A DNA stretch of 64,000 nucleotides from Rhizobium altiplani (GTDB lineage: Bacteria; Pseudomonadota; Alphaproteobacteria; Rhizobiales; Rhizobiaceae), in the NCBI RefSeq assembly GCF_001542405.1, contig NZ_LNCD01000034.1, forward strand, positions 62,001 through 126,000, given 5' to 3'. Made by a program: the position numbers and the translations under genes. Shown here piece after piece: positions 28,119 to 37,271 of the stretch; position 1 is the first letter of the stretch, and the number at the start of each line of letters is the position of its first letter. The notes beneath the pieces were generated by a model. That model was not told the origin of the DNA, made no database searches, and saw nothing but the letters and a program-made list of their open reading frames with translations.

Positions 28119-29104
28119 GCCGGCAATCTCCTGCGAACAAGGCTATACAATCCGGTTAGACCATACCAGGCGAGCATCGTGGCGATCGCTCCGCCCAGCG
28201 GCCAGAAGAACAGCTCGGTTCTGGGACGCCAGGACAGCTGCTTTTGGTCCTCAGGCGTGATCCGATCAAGCTCGTCGTAAATCTCCTGAAGCTGGCTTTG
28301 ATCACCCCCAAAGAAGTAGCGGCCTCCAGTATCAGTGGCGATCTTCTCGAGCGACGCGGTGTCGAGTTTGTCCTCCCCCGTCGCCGCAGGGTCGCCAATA
28401 CCGACCGTGTGGATGACAATCTGCTTGCTTTTGGCGATGCCGGCAGCTTTCAGAGGCGGCATCTTGCTGGCTGTATCGTTCCCGTCGGTCAGTAGTATCA
28501 GGACCTTTTGCGGCACCGTTGTCTTCTCAAACATTCGGATGGCGAGCCCAAGCGAATCCCCCATTGCCGTGCGCGGACCGGCAATGCCGGGCAAAAGGCT
28601 CTCCACGAGGTTTTTGACAAGGGCGTGGTCCATCGTGAAGGGAGCAAGGGGATACGGCGCGTCTCCGAAGGCGATCAGCCCGAGGCGATCCCCAGGTCGT
28701 CTGGATACGAAATCGGAAACAACGGTTCGAACTGCCTCGACGCGCGCCTTTGACGTACCGTCGGGCGCGGCGAAATCGCGCGTATCCATCGATTGCGAGA
28801 GATCGAGCGCGAGCAGGATGTCTCGCTGCGGTTCGGTCTTCACGACCGGTGGCTCGACATATTGCGGCCGGGCCAGAGCGAGAACGATGAGGCACCAGGC
28901 GATCAGATCGACCGCGACCTGCATCCAGGACCTCTTCGGCACGACGGAGCCCTCGGTGGGCTCCACGCCGGCGGCGCGTGCGACCTCGTTGAAAAATGGG
29001 AGGCGGATCGAGGCGGACGTTTCACGATGCGGGGGCAACAACCACCACACGATCAGGGGAGCCGGCAAGATCAGGAGCAGCCAGGGGAAATCAAGCTGGT
29101 ACAT
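28115..29104 (-). CDS. BatA-like VWA-domain membrane protein
   Basis: 329-residue protein: TM near 5-23 (FPWLLLILPAPLIVWWLLPP), TM ~60-78, VWA domain ~90-285, C-terminal TM ~300-318. The metal-ion-dependent adhesion site is intact (LALDLSQSMDTRD), with a second Thr/Asp region at LLTDGNDTAS. ATG 29104 is preferred because GAGGGG lies upstream and length then matches BatA; an in-frame extension would overlap the preceding gene by more than 100 bases. It overlaps the DUF4381 gene by 14 bases. Confidence 0.9.
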   Translation of the reverse strand: MYQLDFPWLLLILPAPLIVWWLLPPHRETSASIRLPFFNEVARAAGVEPTEGSVVPKRSWMQVAVDLIAWCLIVLALARPQYVEPPVVKTEPQRDILLALDLSQSMDTRDFAAPDGTSKARVEAVRTVVSDFVSRRPGDRLGLIAFGDAPYPLAPFTMDHALVKNLVESLLPGIAGPRTAMGDSLGLAIRMFEKTTVPQKVLILLTDGNDTASKMPPLKAAGIAKSKQIVIHTVGIGDPAATGEDKLDTASLEKIATDTGGRYFFGGDQSQLQEIYDELDRITPEDQKQLSWRPRTELFFWPLGGAIATMLAWYGLTGLYSLVRRRLPA

Positions 29105-29603
29105 GGTGCCCCTCGATCCAGCGTCGAGCGTCGCGAACAAGTCCGTCTGCAACCTCTGTGGAAACCAGCGTAGCCGCCTGGTATTCAAGATCGTCAAAGA
29201 ACCGCTGAAATGCTTCCCCATTCTTCATATTGCCATGCTCGACAAGAAACGCTGCCCAAGCCAGCCCGGAGGTCGCGGCAACATCCGGTCGCGGCCAAGC
29301 CGCCAGAGCTGTACGCTTGAGCAATTCACCAAGGTCGCAGAGTGCCCGCGCGCGTTTATCGGCGTCACGAACCGCGACCTCTATTGCTTCAAGGTGCTTC
29401 AAGGCTTCTCGGCGGTAGGCATTTTTCCGCCACCGACGATAGGCGAGCGCGCACCACAGCAAGGTTGCAAAGAGCAGGAGCAGCGCGACAATCAGCCAGC
29501 CCCAGGTTTGAGGCATCCAGGAAACCGGCGCGGGAACCGCGATGTCCTTCAGCGAACGAAGCGCCATTTCGGTGATGGGGTCGAGTTTGGGTTCGGAGTC
29601 CAT
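29091..29603 (-). CDS. DUF4381 single-pass membrane protein
   Basis: 170 residues with a short N-terminus, a TM at ~30-52 (GWLIVALLLLFATLLWCALAY) and a cytosolic helical tail with Arg/Lys-rich YRRWRKNAYRREALKHLE. DUF4381 proteins regularly occupy this place between DUF58 and BatA genes. The start overlaps the DUF58 stop by one base (TGATG). Role unknown, probably part of a membrane complex with the VWA proteins. Confidence 0.8.
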   Translation of the reverse strand: MDSEPKLDPITEMALRSLKDIAVPAPVSWMPQTWGWLIVALLLLFATLLWCALAYRRWRKNAYRREALKHLEAIEVAVRDADKRARALCDLGELLKRTALAAWPRPDVAATSGLAWAAFLVEHGNMKNGEAFQRFFDDLEYQAATLVSTEVADGLVRDARRWIEGHHVPA

Positions 29604-30559
29604 CAGCGCCTCCGCTGACGCCAGGCGGATTGCTCAAGCAGGCTTCTCAACTGTGGAGCGACCTCTTCTGCGGTGGAAATCGGAAGCATCGGAAGGCCGA
29701 GTTGCCGTTGCCATTCCCGCAATTCGCGACCGCGATCACGGGCAAAGGTGTCGATGGATTGGCGCACGGCTGCTTGTCTGAACGAGAGCTCCGCCTGCAG
29801 CGCACCGCCGCTCACCACAATATCTCCGGTTGTCGGCAATTCGAGCATGAACGGATCGTAGATCAACAGGCAGATGACATCGTTGCGGCTTGAAAGCTCG
29901 AGAAGGAGCTGCCGCGTTGTGTCCCCATGGCCATCGTAGTCGCTGACCACAACCAAGAGAAAATCGTGATGTGCGACGCCCGCGACCTGCCGGAGAACGT
30001 TGTCCAATGCCTCGGGTGATGGCACCCCCGCATAGGTGGACTTCAACATCCCGTTCTTTTCGGCGATCCTGTCCGCCAGCGCAATCACGGCATTCCGGCT
30101 GCGGTGCGGCTTGATCTCGCTGATGTCTTCATCATTAAACACGAAGCCGCCGACGCGGTCACCGGACCCCAGGATGCGCCAGGCCGCGAGCATCGCCGCT
30201 TGCGCGGCTGCTACCGATTTCATCGCGAAGCGACTGCCAAAGAACATGTTGATGCGCTGGTCCACGACAACAATTGCAGGACGCTCCTTTTCCTCGCCGT
30301 AGACCCTAACGACAGGCTTCCTCGTTCGGGCGGTGACGCGCCAATCGATCGCGCGGACGTCGTCACCGGGGAGGTACTCTCGCAGCTCTTCGAAAATCAA
30401 ACCCCGGCCACGCACCGAGGACTGCATGCGCCCCGCAAGCTGCTGATGGCTACGCGCACGCTGTATGAAAGCCAGGTCGCGCGCGCGTCCCTCCAGGGCA
30501 ACAAGTTCCTGGGTCGTGACATGTATGCCGTTCCCGATGCTCGGTGTCGGGGCCTTCAT
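29603..30559 (-). CDS. DUF58 domain protein
   Basis: 318-residue cytosolic protein with the DUF58 hallmark GDDVRAIDWRVTARTRKPVV followed by a degenerate VWA-like fold (AIVVVDQRINMFF, FLLVVVSDYDGHG). DUF58 proteins almost always lie next to MoxR ATPases and are thought to be their clients or partners. ATG overlaps the MoxR stop (ATGA). Confidence 0.92.
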   Translation of the reverse strand: MKAPTPSIGNGIHVTTQELVALEGRARDLAFIQRARSHQQLAGRMQSSVRGRGLIFEELREYLPGDDVRAIDWRVTARTRKPVVRVYGEEKERPAIVVVDQRINMFFGSRFAMKSVAAAQAAMLAAWRILGSGDRVGGFVFNDEDISEIKPHRSRNAVIALADRIAEKNGMLKSTYAGVPSPEALDNVLRQVAGVAHHDFLLVVVSDYDGHGDTTRQLLLELSSRNDVICLLIYDPFMLELPTTGDIVVSGGALQAELSFRQAAVRQSIDTFARDRGRELREWQRQLGLPMLPISTAEEVAPQLRSLLEQSAWRQRRR

Positions 30560-31533
30560 GAGACTGCCACCAATTCAGTGATGCGATTGATCACCTCATC
30601 CGCGCTCGTATTAGAGGCATGCGCCTCATAGGACAGAATAAGGCGATGGCGCAGGACGTCGTTGACGACCGCCTTGACGTCGTCAGGCGTCACATAGTCG
30701 CGCCCCTTGAGCCAGGCATGCGATCGTGAAACCTTGTCTAGGCTGATGACGCCGCGCGGGCTCGCCCCGACATGCAATAGCTTGGCGAGATCCTTGTCGT
30801 AGCGATCCGGGTACCTCGTGGCTATCACCAGAGCGACGATGTATTTCTCCACCGGCTCTGAAACCGCAGTGGCACCGATTTCCTTCCGCGCGTCGAATAT
30901 TGCCTGGGGATTGAGTCTCGGGGCATCGGCGTGCTTGTCTTTGTTCTGCCCTGCATTCTCCTCGTCGCGATTGAGGCGCATGATTGCGGCCTCGGACGTC
31001 TCGTCGGGGTAGCCGACTTCGACATGCATCAGGAAGCGGTCAAGCTGAGCTTCCGGCAAGGGATAGGTGCCTTCCTGCTCGATAGGGTTCTGCGTCGCCA
31101 TCACCATGAAAAGGTCGGGCAGCGGATAGCTTGTGCCGCCGACGGTCACCTGCCGCTCCTCCATCGCTTCCAAAAGCGCGGATTGGACCTTGGCTGGCGC
31201 GCGGTTTATCTCGTCGGCGAGGATAAGGTTTGCGAAGATCGGTCCCTGCTGAAATTTGAACTCGCCCTTTCCACCTTCGGAAAAATACACCTCCGAACCC
31301 GTGATGTCGGCGGGAAGCAGATCCGGCGTGAACTGCACGCGTGACAGCTCTGAATCGAGGTTCTTCGCCAGGCTCTTGATCGCTCGCGTCTTGGCAAGCC
31401 CCGGAAGACCTTCGACAAGCAGGTGCCCGTTTGCAAGGAGACCGATGATCAGCCGCTCGACCATTGTGTTTTGACCAATGATGGATTGGCTGACCCGTTT
31501 GCCAAGCTCGAAAATATCGTCACGCGCCGTCAT
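30556..31533 (-). CDS. MoxR family AAA+ ATPase
   Basis: 325-residue AAA+ chaperone-type ATPase. Walker A is GLPGLAKTR, Walker B LILADEINRAPAKVQSALLE, with sensor ATQNPIEQEGTYPLPEAQLDRF landmarks just after. MoxR proteins help insert cofactors or mature VWA-domain partners; here the whole set (MoxR, DUF58, DUF4381, BatA, BatB/C, BatD) is one operon with 1-14 base overlaps. The start ATG has AGGAAG upstream, and the promoter must lie in 31534-31846, shared with the divergent SorC gene. Confidence 0.93.
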   Translation of the reverse strand: MTARDDIFELGKRVSQSIIGQNTMVERLIIGLLANGHLLVEGLPGLAKTRAIKSLAKNLDSELSRVQFTPDLLPADITGSEVYFSEGGKGEFKFQQGPIFANLILADEINRAPAKVQSALLEAMEERQVTVGGTSYPLPDLFMVMATQNPIEQEGTYPLPEAQLDRFLMHVEVGYPDETSEAAIMRLNRDEENAGQNKDKHADAPRLNPQAIFDARKEIGATAVSEPVEKYIVALVIATRYPDRYDKDLAKLLHVGASPRGVISLDKVSRSHAWLKGRDYVTPDDVKAVVNDVLRHRLILSYEAHASNTSADEVINRITELVAVS

Positions 31534-31846
31534 TCAGACTTCCTCCGATATCCGGCGGCGAGGGAGCCGACCTCCCCCACCACCATCCGTATCGAGTTTT
31601 GCCTTCAATTCGTTGCGACTGAAGTACGCAACGGTAAATCCACCGGAACCGGGCGTAACATTCCAACCCTTGTGCAGGTGGATGGCCATTGGCTCCGCCT
31701 GCCGGCAACGCGGATCGGTTGCGGCGCAAATCCGCGGCTGCTAGGTGGCGCTTGCCCATGCCTGACGAAGGTTGCACGGCAACGTTGACACGGCTGTAAC
31801 GCAAGAAATAAGCAACAATCATGCTGTTTGACTTTTGTCAGCGCGC
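31534..31846. promoter_or_regulatory. Divergent intergenic region with promoter for the SorC-type gene
   Basis: No gene seen. TTGACA at 31785-31790 with AATAAG 16 bases further is a fair promoter for the rightward regulator. TGAC-TTTT-GTCA just after (about 31832-31843) resembles the half-sites near 38837 and may be an autoregulatory operator. The MoxR operon promoter should also lie here but was not resolved. Confidence 0.4.
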
Positions 31847-32857
31847 ATGAATAATGTCGAAATCAATCATTCTGGAACGATCCGCATGCCAATACGCTCT
31901 ACCGACCAGGTCCTTCACAAGGCCGCCTGGCTCTACTACACACACGGCATGCGGCAGGATGAGGTAGCAAAGCATCTTGACATCTCCCGCGCCTCTGTTG
32001 CGACCTACCTGCGGCGCGCGAGGGAAACCGGCATCGTCAACATCGCGACATCAACGCAACTCTTCGCAGACGACGTGTTGGCCCGGCAGTTGGAAGACGC
32101 AGCTGGACTGAAGGCAGTCTGGATTGTTCCAGAAGACAGGCATGCCCTCGACCCAACGGCGGAAATGCCTGTCGTCGCCGCGGCGGTATTCCTGGAACTG
32201 ATCGGCAAGGATGACAGAATTGGTGTTGCCTGGGGCCGGACCGTCTATCACATCGCCGACGTCATGCCTTTTGCGGACCTGCAGGGGGTGACCGTCGTCC
32301 AGCTCTGCGGCAATCTTGGAGCGCCTTATTCATACCGACCGGATCAATGCACCACGGAAATAGCAAGGCGGCTGAACGCCCAGGGTATCAACTTCTATGC
32401 ACCGCTCGTTCTCAGTTCGGAAAGGCTGGCGCAGGAGTTGCGTCAAGAGCCCGTGATTCAGGAACAACTCGCGACCATCCCCCACTGCACACTTGCCCTT
32501 TATTCAGTCGGCGGGATTGAGGCCGATAGCCATTTGGTAAAGTGCGGTGCGTTGACGGCTGAGGAGTTGCGAGTGCTCGGAGAGGCGGGCGCGGCAGGCG
32601 TGATCGCCGGCCAGGTGATCGATCGAGACGGGCAATTGATGGATTGCGCCCACAACCGTCGCTGCATCTCGGCCGACCTCGATTCGATCCGGTCCATTCC
32701 GAAGCGGATGATGGTGGTTCAGGAAGATGAAAAGCTCGAGCCGCTTGTAGCCGCCATCAAGGGCGGATTTGCGTCACATCTCATCGTCACAGCCTCCATG
32801 GCTCGCCGCCTGCTCGAGCGCTTGGGCAGCGCCACTGTGGCCGCCAAAACGGAGTGA
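31847..32857 (+). CDS. SorC/DeoR-type sugar-binding transcriptional regulator
   Basis: About 336 residues with an N-terminal helix-turn-helix (HGMRQDEVAKHLDISRASVATYLRRARETG) and a C-terminal sugar-phosphate sensor domain of the SorC family (GVAWGRTVYHIADV, LCGNLGAPYSY). Such repressors respond to phosphorylated sugars. ATG 31847 is used; TTG 31835 and ATG 31886 are also in frame and none has a strong ribosome site. It precedes the aldolase-dehydrogenase gene on the same strand by ~60 bases and is the only regulator in this locus, so it likely controls the importer and mtnK-mtnA operons through the operator near 38837. Confidence 0.9.
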   Translation: MNNVEINHSGTIRMPIRSTDQVLHKAAWLYYTHGMRQDEVAKHLDISRASVATYLRRARETGIVNIATSTQLFADDVLARQLEDAAGLKAVWIVPEDRHALDPTAEMPVVAAAVFLELIGKDDRIGVAWGRTVYHIADVMPFADLQGVTVVQLCGNLGAPYSYRPDQCTTEIARRLNAQGINFYAPLVLSSERLAQELRQEPVIQEQLATIPHCTLALYSVGGIEADSHLVKCGALTAEELRVLGEAGAAGVIAGQVIDRDGQLMDCAHNRRCISADLDSIRSIPKRMMVVQEDEKLEPLVAAIKGGFASHLIVTASMARRLLERLGSATVAAKTE

Positions 32858-32918
32858 TTTCAGCTTATGTCAGACAAGGCGGCGCCTTGGCGCCTGCTTT
32901 GCGCGAGTGGAGGAGGAC

Positions 32919-34976
32919 ATGATGGAAAATCTTTGGCGCGACAGTGATGCCGAAGCAATGGTCGAAGCTTACGGTCGGAGGGGCGTCAACCGTGACCTGG
33001 CGCTCCGGACCTATACGACGCGACTGCTTGGCAGCGAACCTCGGTTGGTATTGCATGGCGGTGGCAATACATCCGTGAAAACGGCCGTCCGCGATCTGAT
33101 CGGCGAGGACTGGGACGTCCTTTGCGTCAAGGGCAGTGGTTGGGATATGGGAACGATCGAACCCGAGGGATTGCCCGCCGTCAAAATCGCACCGCTGCTG
33201 AAAGCGCGCAAGCTGCAGAAACTGTCCGACGAGGACATGGTCACGCTACAGCGGGCCAATCTTATCGATCCCGCCTCCCCCAACCCCTCTGTCGAGGCGC
33301 TCCTGCATGCGTTCCTGCCGCATAAATTCGTCGATCACACCCATTCGACGGCAATCCTTGCCATTGCCGACCAGGCAAGAAGCAAGGAGATGAGCTCAGA
33401 GGTTTTTGGCAAGAAGATGGGCTTCGTGCCTTACATCATGCCTGGCTTCGCGCTGGCCAAGGCCGCTGCCGAGGTCTTCGATCGCGATCCGAGCGTGGAG
33501 GGCCTGATCCTCGACAAGCACGGCATATTCACCTTCGCCGACACGGCAAAACAAGCCTATGACCGGATGATCCACTATGTGACGTTGGCTGAGGACTACG
33601 TCCGTCGTCGCGGCAAGACTCCATTCACGTCTGGACGCCTACCGCAACAGACGGCGGCGGCCAATGAGATCGCTGCAATGTTACGCGGCGCAGTCGCTGT
33701 CGCCCGCGGCGAAGGCCGGTTCGACCGGATGATAAGCGAGTTTCGTGTGTCCCCGGCGATCCTTGATTTCGTCAATGCGGCAGAAGTTAAGGACATGGCG
33801 GCGCGCGGCGTTTCAACACCGGACCTCTCCATCCGGATAAAGACCGGCCCGCTTGTGCTGCCGCCTCCAGCGGCAGGCAAGCTCGCGGAGTTCCGGTCGG
33901 TGATCGATGAGCGCGTCGCCGCGTTTGTCGCCGCCTACACCGCGTACTTTCGCGAGAACGATGCTCGCGACGACGTGAAGCGCACCATGATCGACCCTAT
34001 GCCGCGGCTGACTTTGGTTCCCGGCGTCGGGTTGTTCGGCCACGGTCGCACGCTCAGGGATGCACAGATCGCAGCAGATGTCGGTGAAATGTGGATCGAG
34101 GCCGCGCGCGACGCGGAATCCATCGGCCGCTTCGAGCCGGTCAGCCGGCCGGATCTCTTCGATCTCGAATACTGGTCCTTGGAACAGGCCAAGCTTGCCG
34201 GCGCCAAGCCGAAGCCTCTCACAGGGCAGGTGGCCCTCGTTACCGGGGGGGCCGGCGCGATCGGCGCGGCGACTGCAAAGCTTTTCGCGCGTGAGGGTGC
34301 CCACGTCGTGGTCGCCGATCTCGATGCGGCCAAAGCCGGCGACGTCGCCAGGGCGATCGGTAACCAGTCCATCGGCGTCGCCTGCGACGTGACCGATCCG
34401 GCTTCGGTTCGCGGCGCCTTCGATAGGGCCATCTCGACCTTCGGCGGCGTCGATATTGTCGTCTCCAATGCCGGCGCGGCCTGGGAGGGAGCGATCGCGA
34501 CGCTCGATGACAGCCTCCTGCGCAAGAGCTTCGAACTCAATTTCTTCTCACACCAGCTCGTTGCGCAAAATGCGGTCCGGATCATGAAAGAACAGAGGAC
34601 TGGCGGTGCACTGCTCTTCAACGCCAGCAAGCAGGCGGTCAATCCAGGCTCCAAATTCGGTGCGTACGGATTGCCCAAGGCGGCTACGTTGTTTCTGTCG
34701 CGGCAGTATGCTCTGGAACATGGAGCCGATGGAATCCGCTCCAACGCCGTCAACGCCGATCGCATTCGTTCCGGTCTACTGAACGATGAGATGATTGCCA
34801 ACCGGGCGGCAGCGCGCGGTCTGTCGGCGCAGGATTACATGGGCGGCAACCTTCTCGGCCAGGAAGTAACTGCCGATGACGTGGCGCAGGCATTCCTGCA
34901 CCACGCGTTGGCCGACCGGACAACGGCCGATGTGACAACCGTCGACGGCGGCAATATCGCCGCAGCGCTGCGTTGA
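32919..34976 (+). CDS. Bifunctional class II aldolase / short-chain dehydrogenase
   Basis: 685-residue fusion. Residues ~1-400 are a class II (zinc, RhaD/FucA-like) aldolase domain with LVLHGGGNTSVK, VCVKGSG-type VKGSGWDMG and HTHSTAIL-type DHTHSTAIL metal His residues. Residues ~430-685 are an SDR with LVTGGAGAIGAATA (NAD site), NAG, Ser/Tyr/Lys active site (NASKQAVNPGSKFGAYGLPK) and no membrane part. Relatives cleave rhamnulose-1-phosphate and oxidise the aldehyde. Here, with mtnK and mtnA close by, I infer cleavage of 5-methylthio- or 5-deoxyribulose-1-phosphate to DHAP plus an aldehyde handled by the SDR half. GGAGGAGG precedes ATG 32919 (second ATG at 32922). Confidence 0.9.
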   Translation: MMENLWRDSDAEAMVEAYGRRGVNRDLALRTYTTRLLGSEPRLVLHGGGNTSVKTAVRDLIGEDWDVLCVKGSGWDMGTIEPEGLPAVKIAPLLKARKLQKLSDEDMVTLQRANLIDPASPNPSVEALLHAFLPHKFVDHTHSTAILAIADQARSKEMSSEVFGKKMGFVPYIMPGFALAKAAAEVFDRDPSVEGLILDKHGIFTFADTAKQAYDRMIHYVTLAEDYVRRRGKTPFTSGRLPQQTAAANEIAAMLRGAVAVARGEGRFDRMISEFRVSPAILDFVNAAEVKDMAARGVSTPDLSIRIKTGPLVLPPPAAGKLAEFRSVIDERVAAFVAAYTAYFRENDARDDVKRTMIDPMPRLTLVPGVGLFGHGRTLRDAQIAADVGEMWIEAARDAESIGRFEPVSRPDLFDLEYWSLEQAKLAGAKPKPLTGQVALVTGGAGAIGAATAKLFAREGAHVVVADLDAAKAGDVARAIGNQSIGVACDVTDPASVRGAFDRAISTFGGVDIVVSNAGAAWEGAIATLDDSLLRKSFELNFFSHQLVAQNAVRIMKEQRTGGALLFNASKQAVNPGSKFGAYGLPKAATLFLSRQYALEHGADGIRSNAVNADRIRSGLLNDEMIANRAAARGLSAQDYMGGNLLGQEVTADDVAQAFLHHALADRTTADVTTVDGGNIAAALR

Positions 34977-34980
34977 CGCG

Positions 34981-35013
34981 ATTTGCTCTCCTGCTTCAAA
35001 CAGGAGAGCAAAT
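34981..35013. terminator. 13-bp perfect hairpin after the aldolase-SDR gene
   Basis: ATTTGCTCTCCTG and its exact complement flank a 7-base loop, 4 bases after the stop, between convergent genes. There is no clear T-run after it on either strand, so it may act as a bidirectional terminator or transcript stabiliser. Confidence 0.6.
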
Positions 35014-35050
35014 GGCCCGCCGAGGCTTTTGCTGACCCTAACAACACGTA

Positions 35051-35070
35051 AGACGGCCCGAAGGCCGCCT
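35051..35070 (-). terminator. GC-rich hairpin after the sugar-binding protein gene
   Basis: On the minus strand GGCGGCC-TTCG-GGCCGTC forms a stem with a stable UUCG loop and one mismatch, ~22 bases beyond the stop of the binding-protein gene. This is likely its terminator. Confidence 0.5.
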
Positions 35071-35091
35071 CGCATTTCCTCAGGTGTCTTA

Positions 35092-36144
35092 TTACTTCTT
35101 GTTCGGCAGCGGCATCCAGGCTGGAACGGCCACATCAGCATGAGCGAACTGCGGCAACTTGGCGCCAAGTTCTTCCATATTCTTGATATCTGCGTCCTTC
35201 AGGTCCTTCTGCGTGATCAGCGTCGGCGGGACAATCACATTGTGGCCCGGATCTTCGCCGGCAAGCAGCATGGCAAGCGCGCGTACCGAGACCTGGCCAA
35301 CGACGGCGGGGTTGGTAGCGGCTGTAGCTGCCCAGGCGCTGTCCTGCTCGCGCATAGCGGCGATATCAGACGTCGAAATATCGGCCGAATAGATCTTCAC
35401 GCTGGTTGAAAGACCAGCTTCGTCCACCGCGATCTTCACGCCCTTGGCGAACTCGTCGTAGGGTGCGAACATCACCTGGACGTCAGGATTGGCCGACAGC
35501 ACGGAGCGTGCCTGGTTGGCGACGGAGTTTGCGATCGGATTATCCATTGTTCCGAACATCGCCGCTTCATTGATGCCCGGGTACTTTGTCTTGAACTCCT
35601 TCCAGGTTTCGTCGCGACGATCGAGCGGCGCAATGCCAGCGACGTAGACGTAGCCGGCCTTCCAGGCGTCGCCATTGTCCTTGACCGCCTGCTCAAGCGC
35701 GAGGCGCGCCAGATCGCGGTCCGATTGCTCGATCTGCGGGATCTTCGGGTTCTCGACGTTGACATCGAAGGCAACGACCTTGATGCCAGCGTCAACAGCA
35801 CGCTTGGCGGCTTCCTTCATCGACTCCGTAAGGCCATGCTGGATGATAATGCCATCGACCTTCAATGCAATTGCCTGATCGACCATATCAGCCTGCAGCG
35901 CCGCATCCTGGCGGCTATCCAGCACGCGCAGATCGACACCCAGGGCCTTGGCCTGCGCCTCAACGCCAGACAGGTACGACTGGAAGAAATCGCCGGTCGA
36001 CAGATAGCGCACGAGAGCGATCTTGACTTGGCCAGGGTTGTCGAAGGGCTTGGGCATGTCGGCCGAAAGGGCAAAGCCCGAGAAGGCTGTCGCTCCCATG
36101 AGGCCTATTGTCAGCTTGCCGAGTGTTCTACGCGTAATCTTCAT
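35092..36144 (-). CDS. Sugar ABC transporter substrate-binding protein
   Basis: 350-residue periplasmic binding protein of the ribose/galactose class (Peripla_BP_4). The N-terminus MKITRRTLGKLTIGLMG carries twin arginines before a hydrophobic stretch ending ~residue 28, so export may be Tat- or Sec-dependent. GIIIQHGLTESMKEAAKRA-type landmarks show the two-lobed fold. ATG 36144 has GGAGGAG upstream; the longer in-frame start is rejected. It works with the permease and ATPase genes upstream in the operon. The ligand is unknown; in this context methylthioribose, 5-deoxyribose or a related pentose is my guess. Confidence 0.92.
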   Translation of the reverse strand: MKITRRTLGKLTIGLMGATAFSGFALSADMPKPFDNPGQVKIALVRYLSTGDFFQSYLSGVEAQAKALGVDLRVLDSRQDAALQADMVDQAIALKVDGIIIQHGLTESMKEAAKRAVDAGIKVVAFDVNVENPKIPQIEQSDRDLARLALEQAVKDNGDAWKAGYVYVAGIAPLDRRDETWKEFKTKYPGINEAAMFGTMDNPIANSVANQARSVLSANPDVQVMFAPYDEFAKGVKIAVDEAGLSTSVKIYSADISTSDIAAMREQDSAWAATAATNPAVVGQVSVRALAMLLAGEDPGHNVIVPPTLITQKDLKDADIKNMEELGAKLPQFAHADVAVPAWMPLPNKK

Positions 36145-36206
36145 TCCTGTCTCCTCCACAGTAGACGCTTTGTTGTTCATGCGTATGCGCGAAGGGCCTC
36201 CCAGCC

Positions 36207-37271
36207 CTATCGTTTGCCTCTCTCCGAAAGAGCAAAGGTAAAGACCAGCGCGATGACGAGCACCGCGCCCTTGACGAAGTCCTGCGTATAGTAAGGCGCG
36301 TTCATCATCGTGAGGCCCTGCAGCAGGACACCGACGAAAAGGGCCCCTACTGCAGTCCCAAAGGCATTCGGCTTGGCGACTCCGAGCACGGCAAAGCCAA
36401 TCAGGGCGGCGGCGACCGCGTCGAGCAAAAGATTGTTGCCGGAGGCGATGTCACCACGACCCAGACGCGCAGCAAGCAGAATGCCACCGATCGAAGCGAA
36501 GACGCCTGAGATGACGTAGGCAAACATCTTGTAGGCATTGACAGGCGCACCAGCGAGTTCCGCAGCACGCTCGTTCGAGCCGACGGCATACATCATCCGA
36601 CCGAAGCGGGTATATTCCAGAAAAAACCAGATAAGGATGGCGAGCACGATCAGGACGACGACCGAAACTGGCACCAGATTCGGAAGAAGGAAGTCAAACT
36701 TGTGACGTCCAAGTGCCAAAAAGGCCGGGCTGAAGCTGCCAGTTGCGGTACTGCCATCGGGCAGGCTCATCCCGGTCGCGATCGACCGACCCTCGGTCGG
36801 AATGCGCTGCAGCCCGACAAGAAGGAACATCATTCCGAGCGTTGCCAGCAAGTCGGGAACGCGCATGTAGACGACTAGGAAACCATTGACCAACCCGATC
36901 ACTATGCCGATCAGCAGGCAGACGGCGATCGCCGTCAAAGCATCGCCGTTCAAGATCACCATGATGTATGACGACGCCATCATTGCTGTCGTTGCGACCG
37001 AACCAATCGACAGATCGAAGCCACCGACGACCATGGTCGCTGTGACACCAAGCGCCAGAATGCCTGTGATCGATACCGACTGCAGGATGAAGACGGCGCT
37101 TTGCGGCGAAGCAAACCCGCTCGTAGCTATAGAGAAGTAGACGAGCATCACAGCAAGCAGCAGCAGAAAGCCATAGCGGATAGCGAGCTCGCGAATATTG
37201 GCGCCCATTGCTTGCGGTGGAACGATTTTTGCCGGCTGCGCTGCCGCGATCGGCGTGTCGTGATCAGTCAT
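36207..37271 (-). CDS. Sugar ABC transporter permease (RbsC-like)
   Basis: 354-residue inner-membrane permease with 8-10 hydrophobic segments and the RbsC signature GGFDLSIGSVATTAMMAS and NGFLVVYMRVPDLLATLG. The C-terminal ANAFGTAVGALFVGVLLQG region is also typical. ATG 37271 overlaps the ATPase stop by one base (TGATG). It would form the homodimeric channel of a ribose-type importer. Confidence 0.92.
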   Translation of the reverse strand: MTDHDTPIAAAQPAKIVPPQAMGANIRELAIRYGFLLLLAVMLVYFSIATSGFASPQSAVFILQSVSITGILALGVTATMVVGGFDLSIGSVATTAMMASSYIMVILNGDALTAIAVCLLIGIVIGLVNGFLVVYMRVPDLLATLGMMFLLVGLQRIPTEGRSIATGMSLPDGSTATGSFSPAFLALGRHKFDFLLPNLVPVSVVVLIVLAILIWFFLEYTRFGRMMYAVGSNERAAELAGAPVNAYKMFAYVISGVFASIGGILLAARLGRGDIASGNNLLLDAVAAALIGFAVLGVAKPNAFGTAVGALFVGVLLQGLTMMNAPYYTQDFVKGAVLVIALVFTFALSERGKR

